Source: Paenibacillus sp. FSL R10-2782 (GTDB lineage: Bacteria; Bacillota; Bacilli; Paenibacillales; Paenibacillaceae). From it: DNA of 64,000 bases. Under the pieces are notes generated by a model that was given only the letters and a program-made list of their open reading frames with translations, ran no database searches and was not told the origin of the DNA. Each line of letters starts with the position of its first letter. The stretch's first letter is position 1. Where the stretch lies: positions 1,851,001 through 1,915,000 of the forward strand of contig NZ_CP151951.1 in assembly GCF_038592985.1 (NCBI RefSeq). The letters run 5' to 3'. Shown here one piece after another: positions 1 to 7,158 of this stretch. The translations under genes were made by a program, and so were the position numbers.

Positions 1-90
1 GCAAATCGCTTGTACTTCGGATTCTCCAAGAGAGAAGCGGTGGAAGAGCTGTGCCGCAAGTGCGGGTACCGTAAACGATTTGGAACCTAA
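1..90 (+). CDS. C-terminal end of an unidentified protein (5' end outside window)
   Basis: Frame 1 is open from the first base to a TAA at 88-90 and gives 29 residues, including ELCRKCGYRKRFGT. The end is basic, with two Cys three residues apart (CRKC). The fragment is too short to assign. A 9-bp stem follows directly at 91-123, then a bidirectional terminator at 162-209, which fits the real 3' end of a gene on this strand. It could be a chance open frame, but the terminator context argues for a gene. Confidence 0.5.
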   Translation, partial: ANRLYFGFSKREAVEELCRKCGYRKRFGT

Positions 91-123
91 CAGAGATTGG
101 GCGGGTGGGACATGCAATCTCTG
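91..123 (+). repeat. Hairpin just after the first stop codon
   Basis: CAGAGATTG (91-99) pairs perfectly with CAATCTCTG (115-123) across a 15-nt G-rich loop. No T-run follows, so it may protect the mRNA 3' end or pause transcription rather than terminate it. Confidence 0.45.
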
Positions 124-161
124 ACAAATTGCCGTTCCCATATTGAGTTTAAACCCATAGG

Positions 162-209
162 AAAAAGCCGCTAAATACCAAGGATTGATTGGTGTTTAGC
201 GGCTTTTTT
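162..209. terminator. Bidirectional Rho-independent terminator (GCTAAAYAC family copy 1)
   Basis: GCCGCTAAATACC (167-179) pairs with GGTGTTTAGCGGC (191-203) with one G-U. An A-run on the 5' side and a T-run on the 3' side make it usable by both convergent genes. It is related to the terminators at 4578, 8868, 12856 and 14765. Confidence 0.85.
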
Positions 210-232
210 GCGTACGTGAAACATGTTCACAT

Positions 233-799
233 TCAACTGTTAGCCAGCGCTTTGGCGTATTGTTTGCCTGCCGAGAGAAGGCTGTCGCTCAGTTCAGGAT
301 CATTAACTGAACGTGCAAGCACTAGAGAACCGACCATACTGCTGAACAACGCGCTACCTTTGGACAGATCCATTCCCGCCATATAGGAGATAAACGTAAT
401 CATTCGTGTCAGCTCCTGCGTGAATATCTGCCGGATTTCTTCAGAAGAACGGGCTATGTCTACGGAAAGAGCAGGAATAATACAGCCCATTTCTGTTTGA
501 TCACGGTGATGGGTGCTTAAATAGTAGTCGATGATAACATTAATTTTGGGATCTTGCGATTCTTGGTCAACAGCCTTCTGAAGCAGTGCGAGGGTATCAC
601 TGACAGCATAGCGACAGGCTTCAGCGACTAGCTGTTCTTTGTTCTCAAAGTGTGAATAAAATCCGCCGTGAGTTAATCCAGCCCCTTTCATAATAAAGGG
701 CACACTTACATCGTGGATACCGTTGGCGCGAAAAGCCTGGGCAGCACTTTCAACGATCTTGCTCCGTACTTTAATCTTGTGGCCTTTTGGATAAGGCAT
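233..799 (-). CDS. TetR/AcrR family transcriptional regulator
   Basis: This is a 188-residue TetR-type repressor. The N-terminal HTH lies at about residues 10-55 (FRANGIHDVSVPFIMK, then HGGFYSHFENKEQLV); the rest is the helical ligand-binding and dimer domain. I start at the ATG at 797-799 because GGAG lies 8 nt upstream; the earlier GTG at 808 falls inside that ribosome binding site. The gene diverges from the dehydrogenase at 995. Its promoter reads TTGACA (867-862) and TATAAT (844-839) on the minus strand with a 17-bp spacer, and a copy of the presumed operator overlaps the -10. It is therefore probably autoregulated and a repressor of the dehydrogenase. The ligand cannot be predicted. Confidence 0.9.
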   Translation of the reverse strand: MPYPKGHKIKVRSKIVESAAQAFRANGIHDVSVPFIMKGAGLTHGGFYSHFENKEQLVAEACRYAVSDTLALLQKAVDQESQDPKINVIIDYYLSTHHRDQTEMGCIIPALSVDIARSSEEIRQIFTQELTRMITFISYMAGMDLSKGSALFSSMVGSLVLARSVNDPELSDSLLSAGKQYAKALANS

Positions 800-838
800 T
801 GTAATCACTCCACGGCTTCATAATGCTAACTTCAAAAT

Positions 839-867
839 ATTATAGTCATCATAATAAAACGTGTCAA
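839..867 (-). promoter_or_regulatory. Promoter of the TetR gene with overlapping operator half-site
   Basis: On the minus strand TTGACA at 867-862 and TATAAT at 844-839 are separated by 17 bp. The 15-mer TATGATGACTATAAT (minus strand, 853-839) recurs exactly at 928-942 within the large palindrome before the dehydrogenase gene. Confidence 0.75.
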
Positions 868-912
868 TTGGTCTTCTTGCAACGACAACTTCAGCATGGC
901 TGATCACGACTA

Positions 913-942
913 TTGACGTATTTTAAATATGATGACTATAAT
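913..942 (+). promoter_or_regulatory. SigA-type promoter of the dihydrolipoyl dehydrogenase gene
   Basis: TTGACG at 913-918 and TATAAT at 937-942 have an 18-bp spacer. The -10 lies inside the palindrome at 923-964, so a bound repressor would block polymerase. Confidence 0.75.
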
Positions 943-964
943 ATATTATGATCATCATATTTAA
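923..964. promoter_or_regulatory. 42-bp near-perfect palindrome, probable TetR operator
   Basis: The arms are centred between 943 and 944 and match at 19 of 21 paired positions. The outer part AAATATGATGA (925-935) / TCATCATATTT (952-962) is a perfect inverted repeat. The position over the -10 and the partial copies at 839-853 and 2424-2445 support its use as an operator. Confidence 0.75.
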
Positions 965-994
965 ATCGGGCAATTTCAAAGGGAGGCATCAGGT

Positions 995-2380
995 ATGAGC
1001 AAGCTTGAATCTGTAGATACACTGGTCATTGGATCAGGTCCAGGAGGTTATGTGGCGGCAGGGCGTTCTGCTCAGCTTGGAATGAAGACAGCCATTGTCG
1101 AACGCAGTCAGCTAGGTGGAGTCTGTACGCATGTGGGCTGCATTCCATCCAAAGCTTTGATTGCCGAAGCACATCGCTATGAGGTACTCAGGCAGTTCAA
1201 TCAGGCCGATACAGCAGCGTCATTCGTGAATGCTCAAGCCTTCAAGCAGGGGATTGTGAACAAGCAGGCAGGCGGAGTCGGATATTTAATGAAAGCGGGA
1301 GGTGTGAGTATTCTGGAAGGGGAGGCAAGCCTGGTTGATGAGCATACAGCTATCATCAAGCAAAATGGAGCGGAACAAACGATATCCTTTAAGCATGCCA
1401 TATTGGCAACCGGTTCCCGCCCAATCGAGCTGAAAGCATTTCCGTTTGGCGGACGTATTTTGTCCTCTACAGATGCGCTTTCGCTTCCAGAGGCTCCGAC
1501 CAGTCTGGTCGTGATAGGCGGTGGATATATCGGCATCGAGCTTGGACAGATGTATGCCAAATTTGGAACTAAGGTAACAATTCTGGAGGGAGGGGAACGG
1601 ATATTGCCGGGATTTGAGGCGGATCTTGTGGCCCCTGTTGTCAAGCAGTTGAAGACAGATGGCGTAAACATCGTAACTGGTGCGACAGCCGAAAAAGCCG
1701 TGCAGAATACGGATGCCATTACGCTGCATTATTCAAAAGATCAGGAGCAGCATCATGTTACCGCAGAGTTTGTATTAGTTACTGTAGGCAGAAAGCCCAA
1801 TACAGATGGCACGTTAGGACTGGAGCACATTGGCTTGCCAGTGACGAGCAGAGGGCTGATTGAGACAGACGAGCAGTGTAGAACGGCTATACCCCATATT
1901 TTTGCCATTGGAGATATTACGGCGGGTCCAGCTCTTGCCCACAAAGCTTCCTATGAAGCGAAGATTGCGGCAGAAGCGATTGCAGGTCAAGCTGCCAAAG
2001 TGGATTATAAAGCCATACCGCTGGTTGTTTTTTCTGAACCGGAGCTGGCTAGTGTTGGCCTAAGTGAAACCGAAGCCAAGGAACAAGCATTACCGATTGT
2101 CATTGGCAGAGCCTCGTTTGGGATTAACGGCAGAGCACTGGCACTAAGGGCAGCAGACGGATATATCAAAATCGTAGCAAAAAAAGATTCGGGAATCGTA
2201 CTGGGGGCGCAAATCGTGGGTGTTGAAGCCTCAACACTCATTTCGGAGCTTGCTCTAGCTATCGAGATGGGCGCAACCGTAGAAGACTTGGCTCTAACCA
2301 TTCATCCCCATCCCACATTGGGAGAAGTAATTATGGAGGCTGCGGAGAACGCGGTCAAAAAAATGGACAGTGCAAAGTAG
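995..2380 (+). CDS. lpdA: Dihydrolipoyl dehydrogenase (E3-like flavoprotein disulfide reductase)
   Basis: This 461-residue protein has the full class I pyridine nucleotide-disulfide oxidoreductase layout. The FAD Rossmann motif GSGPGG is near residue 15, the redox pair C44 and C49 sits in GGVCTHVGC, a second dinucleotide motif GGGYIG is at about 175, and the C-terminal HPHPTLGE at 437-444 supplies the catalytic His-Glu. The HPHPT signature marks a lipoamide dehydrogenase rather than glutathione or mercuric reductase. A good Shine-Dalgarno (AAAGGGAGG) precedes the ATG. No E1 or E2 genes are adjacent, so this is a stand-alone E3 controlled by its own TetR. It may serve a distant 2-oxoacid complex or a stress-related disulfide or quinone reduction; that role is inference. 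Confidence 0.93.
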   Translation: MSKLESVDTLVIGSGPGGYVAAGRSAQLGMKTAIVERSQLGGVCTHVGCIPSKALIAEAHRYEVLRQFNQADTAASFVNAQAFKQGIVNKQAGGVGYLMKAGGVSILEGEASLVDEHTAIIKQNGAEQTISFKHAILATGSRPIELKAFPFGGRILSSTDALSLPEAPTSLVVIGGGYIGIELGQMYAKFGTKVTILEGGERILPGFEADLVAPVVKQLKTDGVNIVTGATAEKAVQNTDAITLHYSKDQEQHHVTAEFVLVTVGRKPNTDGTLGLEHIGLPVTSRGLIETDEQCRTAIPHIFAIGDITAGPALAHKASYEAKIAAEAIAGQAAKVDYKAIPLVVFSEPELASVGLSETEAKEQALPIVIGRASFGINGRALALRAADGYIKIVAKKDSGIVLGAQIVGVEASTLISELALAIEMGATVEDLALTIHPHPTLGEVIMEAAENAVKKMDSAK

Positions 2381-2410
2381 AGGCTCCGTACGAAATCAAT
2401 TCATTGCCTG

Positions 2411-2445
2411 TGAGAATGATTATCAACTATAATATATTATAGTTG
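2411..2445 (+). promoter_or_regulatory. Fur box fused to a TetR-operator-like palindrome and -10 element
   Basis: TGAGAATGATTATCA (2411-2425) differs by one base from the 7-1-7 Fur consensus TGATAATNATTATCA. It runs into the perfect 22-bp palindrome at 2424-2445, whose core ACTATAATATATTAT is identical to 935-949 in the dehydrogenase operator. TATAAT at 2428-2433 with TTGCCT at 2404-2409 (18-bp spacer) forms a plausible promoter. Iron control by Fur and co-control by the TetR regulator are inferred. Confidence 0.65.
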
Positions 2446-2452
2446 AATGTGA

Positions 2453-4483
2453 ATGCGATCAGGTACGTGGATGGTTTGGATCGGGGGCTGGACAAAAGCA
2501 ATGAAATTAAATGATCACATCTTGCTCTGGAATCATGTTTTTATACAAGTGTTGGATGTTCGTCATAAGAAAATGGGTAAAGAGGAGGAGTTGCGGAGCT
2601 ATAGACTTCCGGCTAGTGCGTTCTTGTTTACTCTGCGCGGTAGTGCGCGAGTGCGGCTGGACGACAGCATTCATAGGGTGGAGCGTTTTCATGTGCTGCA
2701 TGGGGGAAAAGGAATGTGCCTGAGCGTCATTACGGATGATGTGCTTGAATATTACATCATCCTGTACAAGGCAACGTTGGCCCTGACCTGTCGCAAGGAG
2801 ATTGCACAATTGTTGGAAAAGGAAAATCCTTTTCAGAATCAGTATGCCTTCGCACCTCATTACCCGCTGCCCCTGTATGATAAAGTAAAGCTGTTGGAGC
2901 AAGAATGGCGTAAAGCTTCCGGACTTGGAAAACTGCATGTCAAAGTCTTATTTCAACAATTTGTATATGAGCTGTTGCAGCAGTTGTATCGACAAGGCAT
3001 TGAACCCCTTAAGCCCGACCTGGTAGTGCAGGCTGTAGCATATATTCGTGAGTACTCCAGCCGCTCTATGACACTTGAGTCCATTGCAGAGGAACTGCAG
3101 TGTAGCACCGGGCATCTATCAAGGCTGTTCAAGAATAAAATGCATACCAGTCCGATTCATTATTTGGGTCAGGTACGGATAGATCGAGCAGCTCAGCTTT
3201 TAATGGAGACGGACGCCACTTTACAGGAAATTGCGGAGATTGTGGGGTATCTGGATGCTCATTCATTAAGCCGCAGCTTTAAGAAATATAAAGGACTTTC
3301 TCCTGTACGATTTAAAAATGAACGGCAGCATCATGTCAGGAAGCAAGATCAGGATATGCCCCAAAAGATGCTAACATATGCCCTTCAGCAGACTTCTTCC
3401 ACACGTTATACTGATATTGATTATCAATATCAGTATAACGTGGAAGGAGATTTATTCATGCACGGAAGAGTCAAAATAACCGCCATGATGATTATGCTGT
3501 GTTTATCATTGATGCTGGGAGCTTGTTCAGCTCCTGCCAATACAAATGGAAGCTCGCAATCAGAGGCTAATTCTACAACGACAGCATCCAATGGCGATGG
3601 ACAAGCGACAGTGCAAGCAAAGACAAGAACAGTATCGACACTAAAAGGAGATGTAGAAGTACCTGCAAACCCGAAACGAGTTGCATCTGATCAGTATATG
3701 GGTCATCTTTTGAAACTGGGAATTATTCCGGTAGGGGTCAGAAGCTTTATGCTGAATGAGGCCTGGATTGATAAATCAGGATATCCCAAAGAGAAGTTGG
3801 TCGGAATCAAGGATCTCGGCGAATTTCCTATGAATCTGGAGAAACTGACGGTTCTGCAACCGGATTTAATCATAGGTTCGATAGAAAAAAACATCGACAG
3901 CTACCAAAAGGTTGGAACAACTGTGTTCCTGCCATATTGGGAGGGCGAATCTACACCGGGGCCGCTGGATAAATTCCGAAGAATTAGTGAAATCTTTGGT
4001 AAGGAGAAAGAAGCCGAGCAGTGGATCACTGAATATGAGAATAAAGTCGCAGAGGCCAGAAAGAAAATTGACGGTATCGTTAAGGACGGAGAGACAGTTT
4101 CGATCGTGCAGGTTGCGAACAAATCAGTATATGTTTTAGCGGCAGAAGGCGGAAATTACGGAAGTCCAACCATTTATCAGATGTTAAAGCTGCCACCTAC
4201 GAAGAAAGCATTGCGCATGAAAGAAGGATTTGAAAATATTTCGCTTGAGGTTTTGCCTGAGTATACAGGGGATCATATCTTTGTGTACGGTTCGGAAGAT
4301 GATGGGGCCAATCAAGTTCTAAATAGTGAGCTATGGAAAGGCCTTCCGGCTGTAAAAAAAGGACAGGTTTATATGTACGGTTCATTCAGCGAAAAGGGCG
4401 ATGAGTTTGTCATGGAAGATCCTTATTCGCTGGAGCTTCAACTTGACACGATTGTTAATATCTTATTAGCTCACAAAAAATAA
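2453..4483 (+). CDS. AraC-family regulator in one open frame with a siderophore-binding lipoprotein
   Basis: One uninterrupted 676-codon frame holds two proteins. Residues about 17-290 are an AraC regulator: a cupin-like N-terminus, then a double HTH (SMTLESIAEELQCSTGHLSRLF and TLQEIAEIVGYLDAHSLSRSF). After a short linker, residue 336 begins a lipoprotein signal and a periplasmic-binding domain. The Bacillus Btr-type regulators also join AraC and siderophore-binding domains, but they have no signal peptide inside. Here a strong ribosome binding site and a 41-bp palindrome precede Met336, so two separately translated products are more likely than one fused protein. The start is uncertain: ATG 2453 has no clear RBS, and ATG 2501 (MKLNDH) is as plausible. 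No ferric permease genes are adjacent. Confidence 0.75.
   Translation: MRSGTWMVWIGGWTKAMKLNDHILLWNHVFIQVLDVRHKKMGKEEELRSYRLPASAFLFTLRGSARVRLDDSIHRVERFHVLHGGKGMCLSVITDDVLEYYIILYKATLALTCRKEIAQLLEKENPFQNQYAFAPHYPLPLYDKVKLLEQEWRKASGLGKLHVKVLFQQFVYELLQQLYRQGIEPLKPDLVVQAVAYIREYSSRSMTLESIAEELQCSTGHLSRLFKNKMHTSPIHYLGQVRIDRAAQLLMETDATLQEIAEIVGYLDAHSLSRSFKKYKGLSPVRFKNERQHHVRKQDQDMPQKMLTYALQQTSSTRYTDIDYQYQYNVEGDLFMHGRVKITAMMIMLCLSLMLGACSAPANTNGSSQSEANSTTTASNGDGQATVQAKTRTVSTLKGDVEVPANPKRVASDQYMGHLLKLGIIPVGVRSFMLNEAWIDKSGYPKEKLVGIKDLGEFPMNLEKLTVLQPDLIIGSIEKNIDSYQKVGTTVFLPYWEGESTPGPLDKFRRISEIFGKEKEAEQWITEYENKVAEARKKIDGIVKDGETVSIVQVANKSVYVLAAEGGNYGSPTIYQMLKLPPTKKALRMKEGFENISLEVLPEYTGDHIFVYGSEDDGANQVLNSELWKGLPAVKKGQVYMYGSFSEKGDEFVMEDPYSLELQLDTIVNILLAHKK
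3402..3442. promoter_or_regulatory. Perfect 41-bp palindrome containing a Fur-like box inside the open frame
   Basis: Two 20-bp arms (3402-3421 and 3423-3442) flank a single central base at 3422 and match without error. TGATATTGATTATCA near the centre differs from the Fur consensus by one base. The element lies 15 nt before the internal ATG at 3458. It could be a Fur or AraC operator for the lipoprotein or, as RNA, a very stable hairpin ahead of its ribosome binding site. Confidence 0.7.
3458..4483 (+). CDS. Iron-siderophore ABC transporter substrate-binding lipoprotein (internal start)
   Basis: From the ATG at 3458 the product is 341 residues. A basic n-region (MHGRVK), a hydrophobic core and the lipobox LMLGAC give a diacylglycerol-modified Cys near residue 26, then a Ser/Thr/Asn-rich tether. 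The body is a class III (FhuD/FeuA-like) binding fold: the N-terminal lobe has VEVPANPKRVASDQY and LQPDLIIGS, and the C-terminal lobe has YVLAAEGGNYGSP and VYMYGSFSEKG. GGAAGGAGA sits 7 nt upstream of the ATG. Such proteins bind ferric siderophores outside the membrane and pass them to a FecCD-type permease, which is not in this window. Regulation by iron is suggested by Fur-like boxes at 2411 and 3402. Confidence 0.85.
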   Translation: MHGRVKITAMMIMLCLSLMLGACSAPANTNGSSQSEANSTTTASNGDGQATVQAKTRTVSTLKGDVEVPANPKRVASDQYMGHLLKLGIIPVGVRSFMLNEAWIDKSGYPKEKLVGIKDLGEFPMNLEKLTVLQPDLIIGSIEKNIDSYQKVGTTVFLPYWEGESTPGPLDKFRRISEIFGKEKEAEQWITEYENKVAEARKKIDGIVKDGETVSIVQVANKSVYVLAAEGGNYGSPTIYQMLKLPPTKKALRMKEGFENISLEVLPEYTGDHIFVYGSEDDGANQVLNSELWKGLPAVKKGQVYMYGSFSEKGDEFVMEDPYSLELQLDTIVNILLAHKK

Positions 4484-4577
4484 AGTTTTATATAACTTTT
4501 AACAATCGGCTCTTGGCCTGATTCGTGCAGAACGTGTAACATACATTTCCGATAAATCATTTGGTCCAAAGAGAAAT

Positions 4578-4620
4578 AAACCGCTAAATACGAGGGAAAA
4601 CCCTGTGTTTGGCGGTTTTT
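4578..4620. terminator. Rho-independent terminator (GCTAAAYAC family copy 2)
   Basis: AAACCGCTAAATACGAGGG pairs with CCCTGTGTTTGGCGGTTT across AAAA, with T-runs in both directions. It ends the lipoprotein transcript and can serve the convergent gene at 4714. Confidence 0.85.
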
Positions 4621-4713
4621 GTATGATGAATTCCTCCATTCCTAATATTCCAGATATATCTCATAGTTTATGTGTATCATCTGGATAAGGATTGGATAGG
4701 GAAGAGTCTCTAA

Positions 4714-5562
4714 TTACTGATTTTTTATCAAGCTTCTTGTGGCTCGGGTCACTATTCGTTTGGTTTCCTTCGTATCCGAAGTCTCCAGCCACGCATCACA
4801 AACTTGAAGCACCCATTCCGGCTTGGTTTTACTGGCATCATTCAGCCAATTACCTACCGAGTCCTGAACATATTTGGTCGAGTCGGATTGAACAGCTTCC
4901 AAAAGTGGAAGTGCCAGCTCTGGGTGTTCTTTCAATTCAGGAATGTGCTTGGCCCAGACACCTTGTGGCCGGGTCAATTCGATGGCAAAACGACGTATAT
5001 TAGCATCCTGATCCCGTACCCAATCGTTTAAAAGTATGAGCGATTCCAGCAGTTGCATGGCTACGGGCCGTCTTACAGCCATCCAGGCAATTTCACGCAC
5101 CCCAAAATGTGAATCCGCTGCAAAAGGGCGAATGCTCGCCAATTTCTGTTCTACACTTAAACGGGGATCAATCCCGATGATGTAGGCAGCCCAGCAGCGA
5201 ATGCTGTCTGAAGGATGAGAGGCCATCGCATCAAAGATTCGAGTACGTTCTTGATGTGTTTGTTGCTCGAACAAGTTCAGCCATGCTTGGGCAATCGCGG
5301 GGATTATTTTCATGATCCTTTTTTCCCTCAGATGATCCAATTCGGACAAGAAGATTTCGGATGATCGCTGCAATCCAAACTCATCAAGTGCATTTTGTAG
5401 CAGTAAAGCATGATCGACAGCTAGCCATTCGGTGAGATTCACCGTCTGAAGCTGTCCCTGCTGTAGCAGGTGAAGCACATCATCAGGAATATCTGTTCCC
5501 TTGCGAGCCCCTTTTCGTTGTAATATCGAATCTGGAATTAAGAATTGTTTTTTAGGATTCAT
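4714..5562 (-). CDS. DNA alkylation repair protein, HEAT-like (AlkC/AlkD superfamily)
   Basis: The 282-residue protein is built of helical HEAT-like repeats. Typical pieces are the central DSIRCWAAYIIG, HFGVREIAWMAVR and DANIRRFAIELTRP, then YVQDSVGNWLNDASKTKP near residue 230, all placed as in the YhaZ/AlkD-like group. Members wrap DNA and remove N3- or N7-alkylated purines without base flipping. The specific substrate cannot be read from the sequence. It starts at ATG 5562 after GGGGGCAA. It lies 51 bp downstream of the peroxiredoxin gene on the same strand and may be cotranscribed with it. Confidence 0.8.
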   Translation of the reverse strand: MNPKKQFLIPDSILQRKGARKGTDIPDDVLHLLQQGQLQTVNLTEWLAVDHALLLQNALDEFGLQRSSEIFLSELDHLREKRIMKIIPAIAQAWLNLFEQQTHQERTRIFDAMASHPSDSIRCWAAYIIGIDPRLSVEQKLASIRPFAADSHFGVREIAWMAVRRPVAMQLLESLILLNDWVRDQDANIRRFAIELTRPQGVWAKHIPELKEHPELALPLLEAVQSDSTKYVQDSVGNWLNDASKTKPEWVLQVCDAWLETSDTKETKRIVTRATRSLIKNQ

Positions 5563-5613
5563 ATATTGCCCCCATCAGTGCAGATAGATAAGAATTATTT
5601 TTTAATGGTAATT

Positions 5614-6264
5614 CTAGAGAGAGCGTAGAACTTGTAATACGTCAGCAGGCTCCATACGTTTTTTATAATCAGCATCAGCATATCCTGCACGAATGATACC
5701 TTCTTTATCAATTACATAGGTAGCGGGTACGGGGAGTTCCCAGGCACTGTTACCATGAAAAGTATCCAGAGAAATGTCTAATGATTTGTAAAGCTCATGT
5801 GCATATTCAGGAAGTTTGAATTTGAGATTGTATTTTTCTGCTATTTGATTATGCAGGTCACTTAAAACATGAAAGCTCAATTCATTCTTCTGTTGCATAC
5901 TCATTGAATGTTCGGGAGTTTGCGGACTCACGGCAATCAGCTGAGCATGGAGCGACGTTATCTCATTCATGTACCGTTGGTAGGCTTGGAGCTCCAGATT
6001 GCAGAACGGACACCAGTGCCCTCTGTAAAAGATAAGAACAACAGGTCCCTTTGTCGTTTCTTCAGATAGTGTTATAACTTGGCCTGTATAATCGGGTAAG
6101 CTAAAATCAGGCGCTTTGGTTCCAAGGCTTAATCCATAAGTGGCATTCAAATTGCGAATATCCTGGATCGTCTTATCAAATATATCCAGTACTTCTGAAG
6201 GAAGCATTTTTTCCATGTCTGCTTTGGCTGCTTCCAGATCACTTTGTAATTTTTGATATTCCAT
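5614..6264 (-). CDS. Peroxiredoxin-like (AhpC/TSA, thioredoxin-fold) protein
   Basis: This 216-residue protein has a helical N-terminus and a thioredoxin fold beginning at GTKAPDFSLPDYTG. The redox site is RGHWCPFC with C85 and C88. The WCPFC motif is typical of the peroxiredoxin-like family, which probably reduces peroxides or disulfides in the cytoplasm; there is no signal peptide. ATG 6264 is chosen because GGAG lies 8 nt upstream; the GTG at 6273 falls inside that Shine-Dalgarno. The Crp/Fnr gene upstream on the same strand may control it. Confidence 0.85.
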   Translation of the reverse strand: MEYQKLQSDLEAAKADMEKMLPSEVLDIFDKTIQDIRNLNATYGLSLGTKAPDFSLPDYTGQVITLSEETTKGPVVLIFYRGHWCPFCNLELQAYQRYMNEITSLHAQLIAVSPQTPEHSMSMQQKNELSFHVLSDLHNQIAEKYNLKFKLPEYAHELYKSLDISLDTFHGNSAWELPVPATYVIDKEGIIRAGYADADYKKRMEPADVLQVLRSL

Positions 6265-6342
6265 TGCGTTCACTCCATATCGTATGTTTTTTCTGGTAGC
6301 TATACGATACTTCTTTTCTCTGAACTATAGATGTAATGTAGC

Positions 6343-7017
6343 TTACAACTTCGGCAGCTTTTCGCGATGGATATAAATGGTTTTAAATCCGGTCTTAATG
6401 ACCTTTTCTTTTACAAGCTCCTGTAAAGCAGCAGTTACAGCTTCTCGGGTTGCACCGACCAAATGAGCGATTTCTTGATGGGATAGCGGGAAATTGATTT
6501 TATAATACTCATCTTCACTTTGGAGGGCGAACTGATCGGACAGTTTTATAAGAACATATAAAATTTTATCCTGTAAATTCCCCAAAGCCAGATGTTGGGC
6601 CAAACGGCTCATACCTGAGATTCGATCGCTTAACACTTTGATCAAGTTCATCATGAACCGGGGATGTTGGATTAAAAAATGCTCAAAACGGTCTTTGTCC
6701 ATCCGGCAGATATCGCATTCTTCTATCGTTTCTATATACATATCCCTTGTCCCTAGTGAAATCATATCCATTTCACCAAATACATTCCCCTCGCTGAGGA
6801 TATCCAAAGTAAATTGCTTTCCGTCAGCGTTTAGCTTATAAAGACGTACTTTTCCCTTCTTTACAAAATAAAGCCCTTCGGAAAAGGTATCCGGGGTTTG
6901 AATAAACGTATTTTTCGGTAGGGTCGTAATGGAAGTCATTTGATCCATTTCAACTAAATCCTCTAATGAGAGACTATCAAGCAGATTGAATTGGGATAGG
7001 TATTGAATGCTATTCAT
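6343..7017 (-). CDS. Crp/Fnr family transcriptional regulator
   Basis: The 224-residue protein has a cyclic-nucleotide-binding-like beta barrel at about residues 10-120 (GNVFGEMDMISLGTRDMYIE), a dimerisation helix and a winged HTH at about 165-215 (LSHQEIAHLVGATREAVTAALQ). No N-terminal Fnr Cys cluster is present. Two Cys (ECDICRM) lie at the barrel end and could sense redox, but that is speculation. The ATG at 7015-7017 follows AGGAG. It sits 78 bp upstream of the peroxiredoxin gene on the same strand, which suggests a stress-response unit. Confidence 0.88.
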   Translation of the reverse strand: MNSIQYLSQFNLLDSLSLEDLVEMDQMTSITTLPKNTFIQTPDTFSEGLYFVKKGKVRLYKLNADGKQFTLDILSEGNVFGEMDMISLGTRDMYIETIEECDICRMDKDRFEHFLIQHPRFMMNLIKVLSDRISGMSRLAQHLALGNLQDKILYVLIKLSDQFALQSEDEYYKINFPLSHQEIAHLVGATREAVTAALQELVKEKVIKTGFKTIYIHREKLPKL

Positions 7018-7158
7018 ATGTTCTCCTTATGGTTGCTGGTGGTGTACAGAATCATAATACAATTATAGCTTGTCTAAGGAACTTTGGTCTCTTCTATTAC
7101 TCACAGCCAGAAGTCTATCTGGAGAAGATTATGGAGGGGGGCTTCATTAATCTCCCCC

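Noticed and set aside
1234..1729. Two long minus-strand open frames opposite the dehydrogenase gene
   Set aside because: They lie wholly inside a well-supported gene, have no ribosome binding site and encode no recognisable protein.
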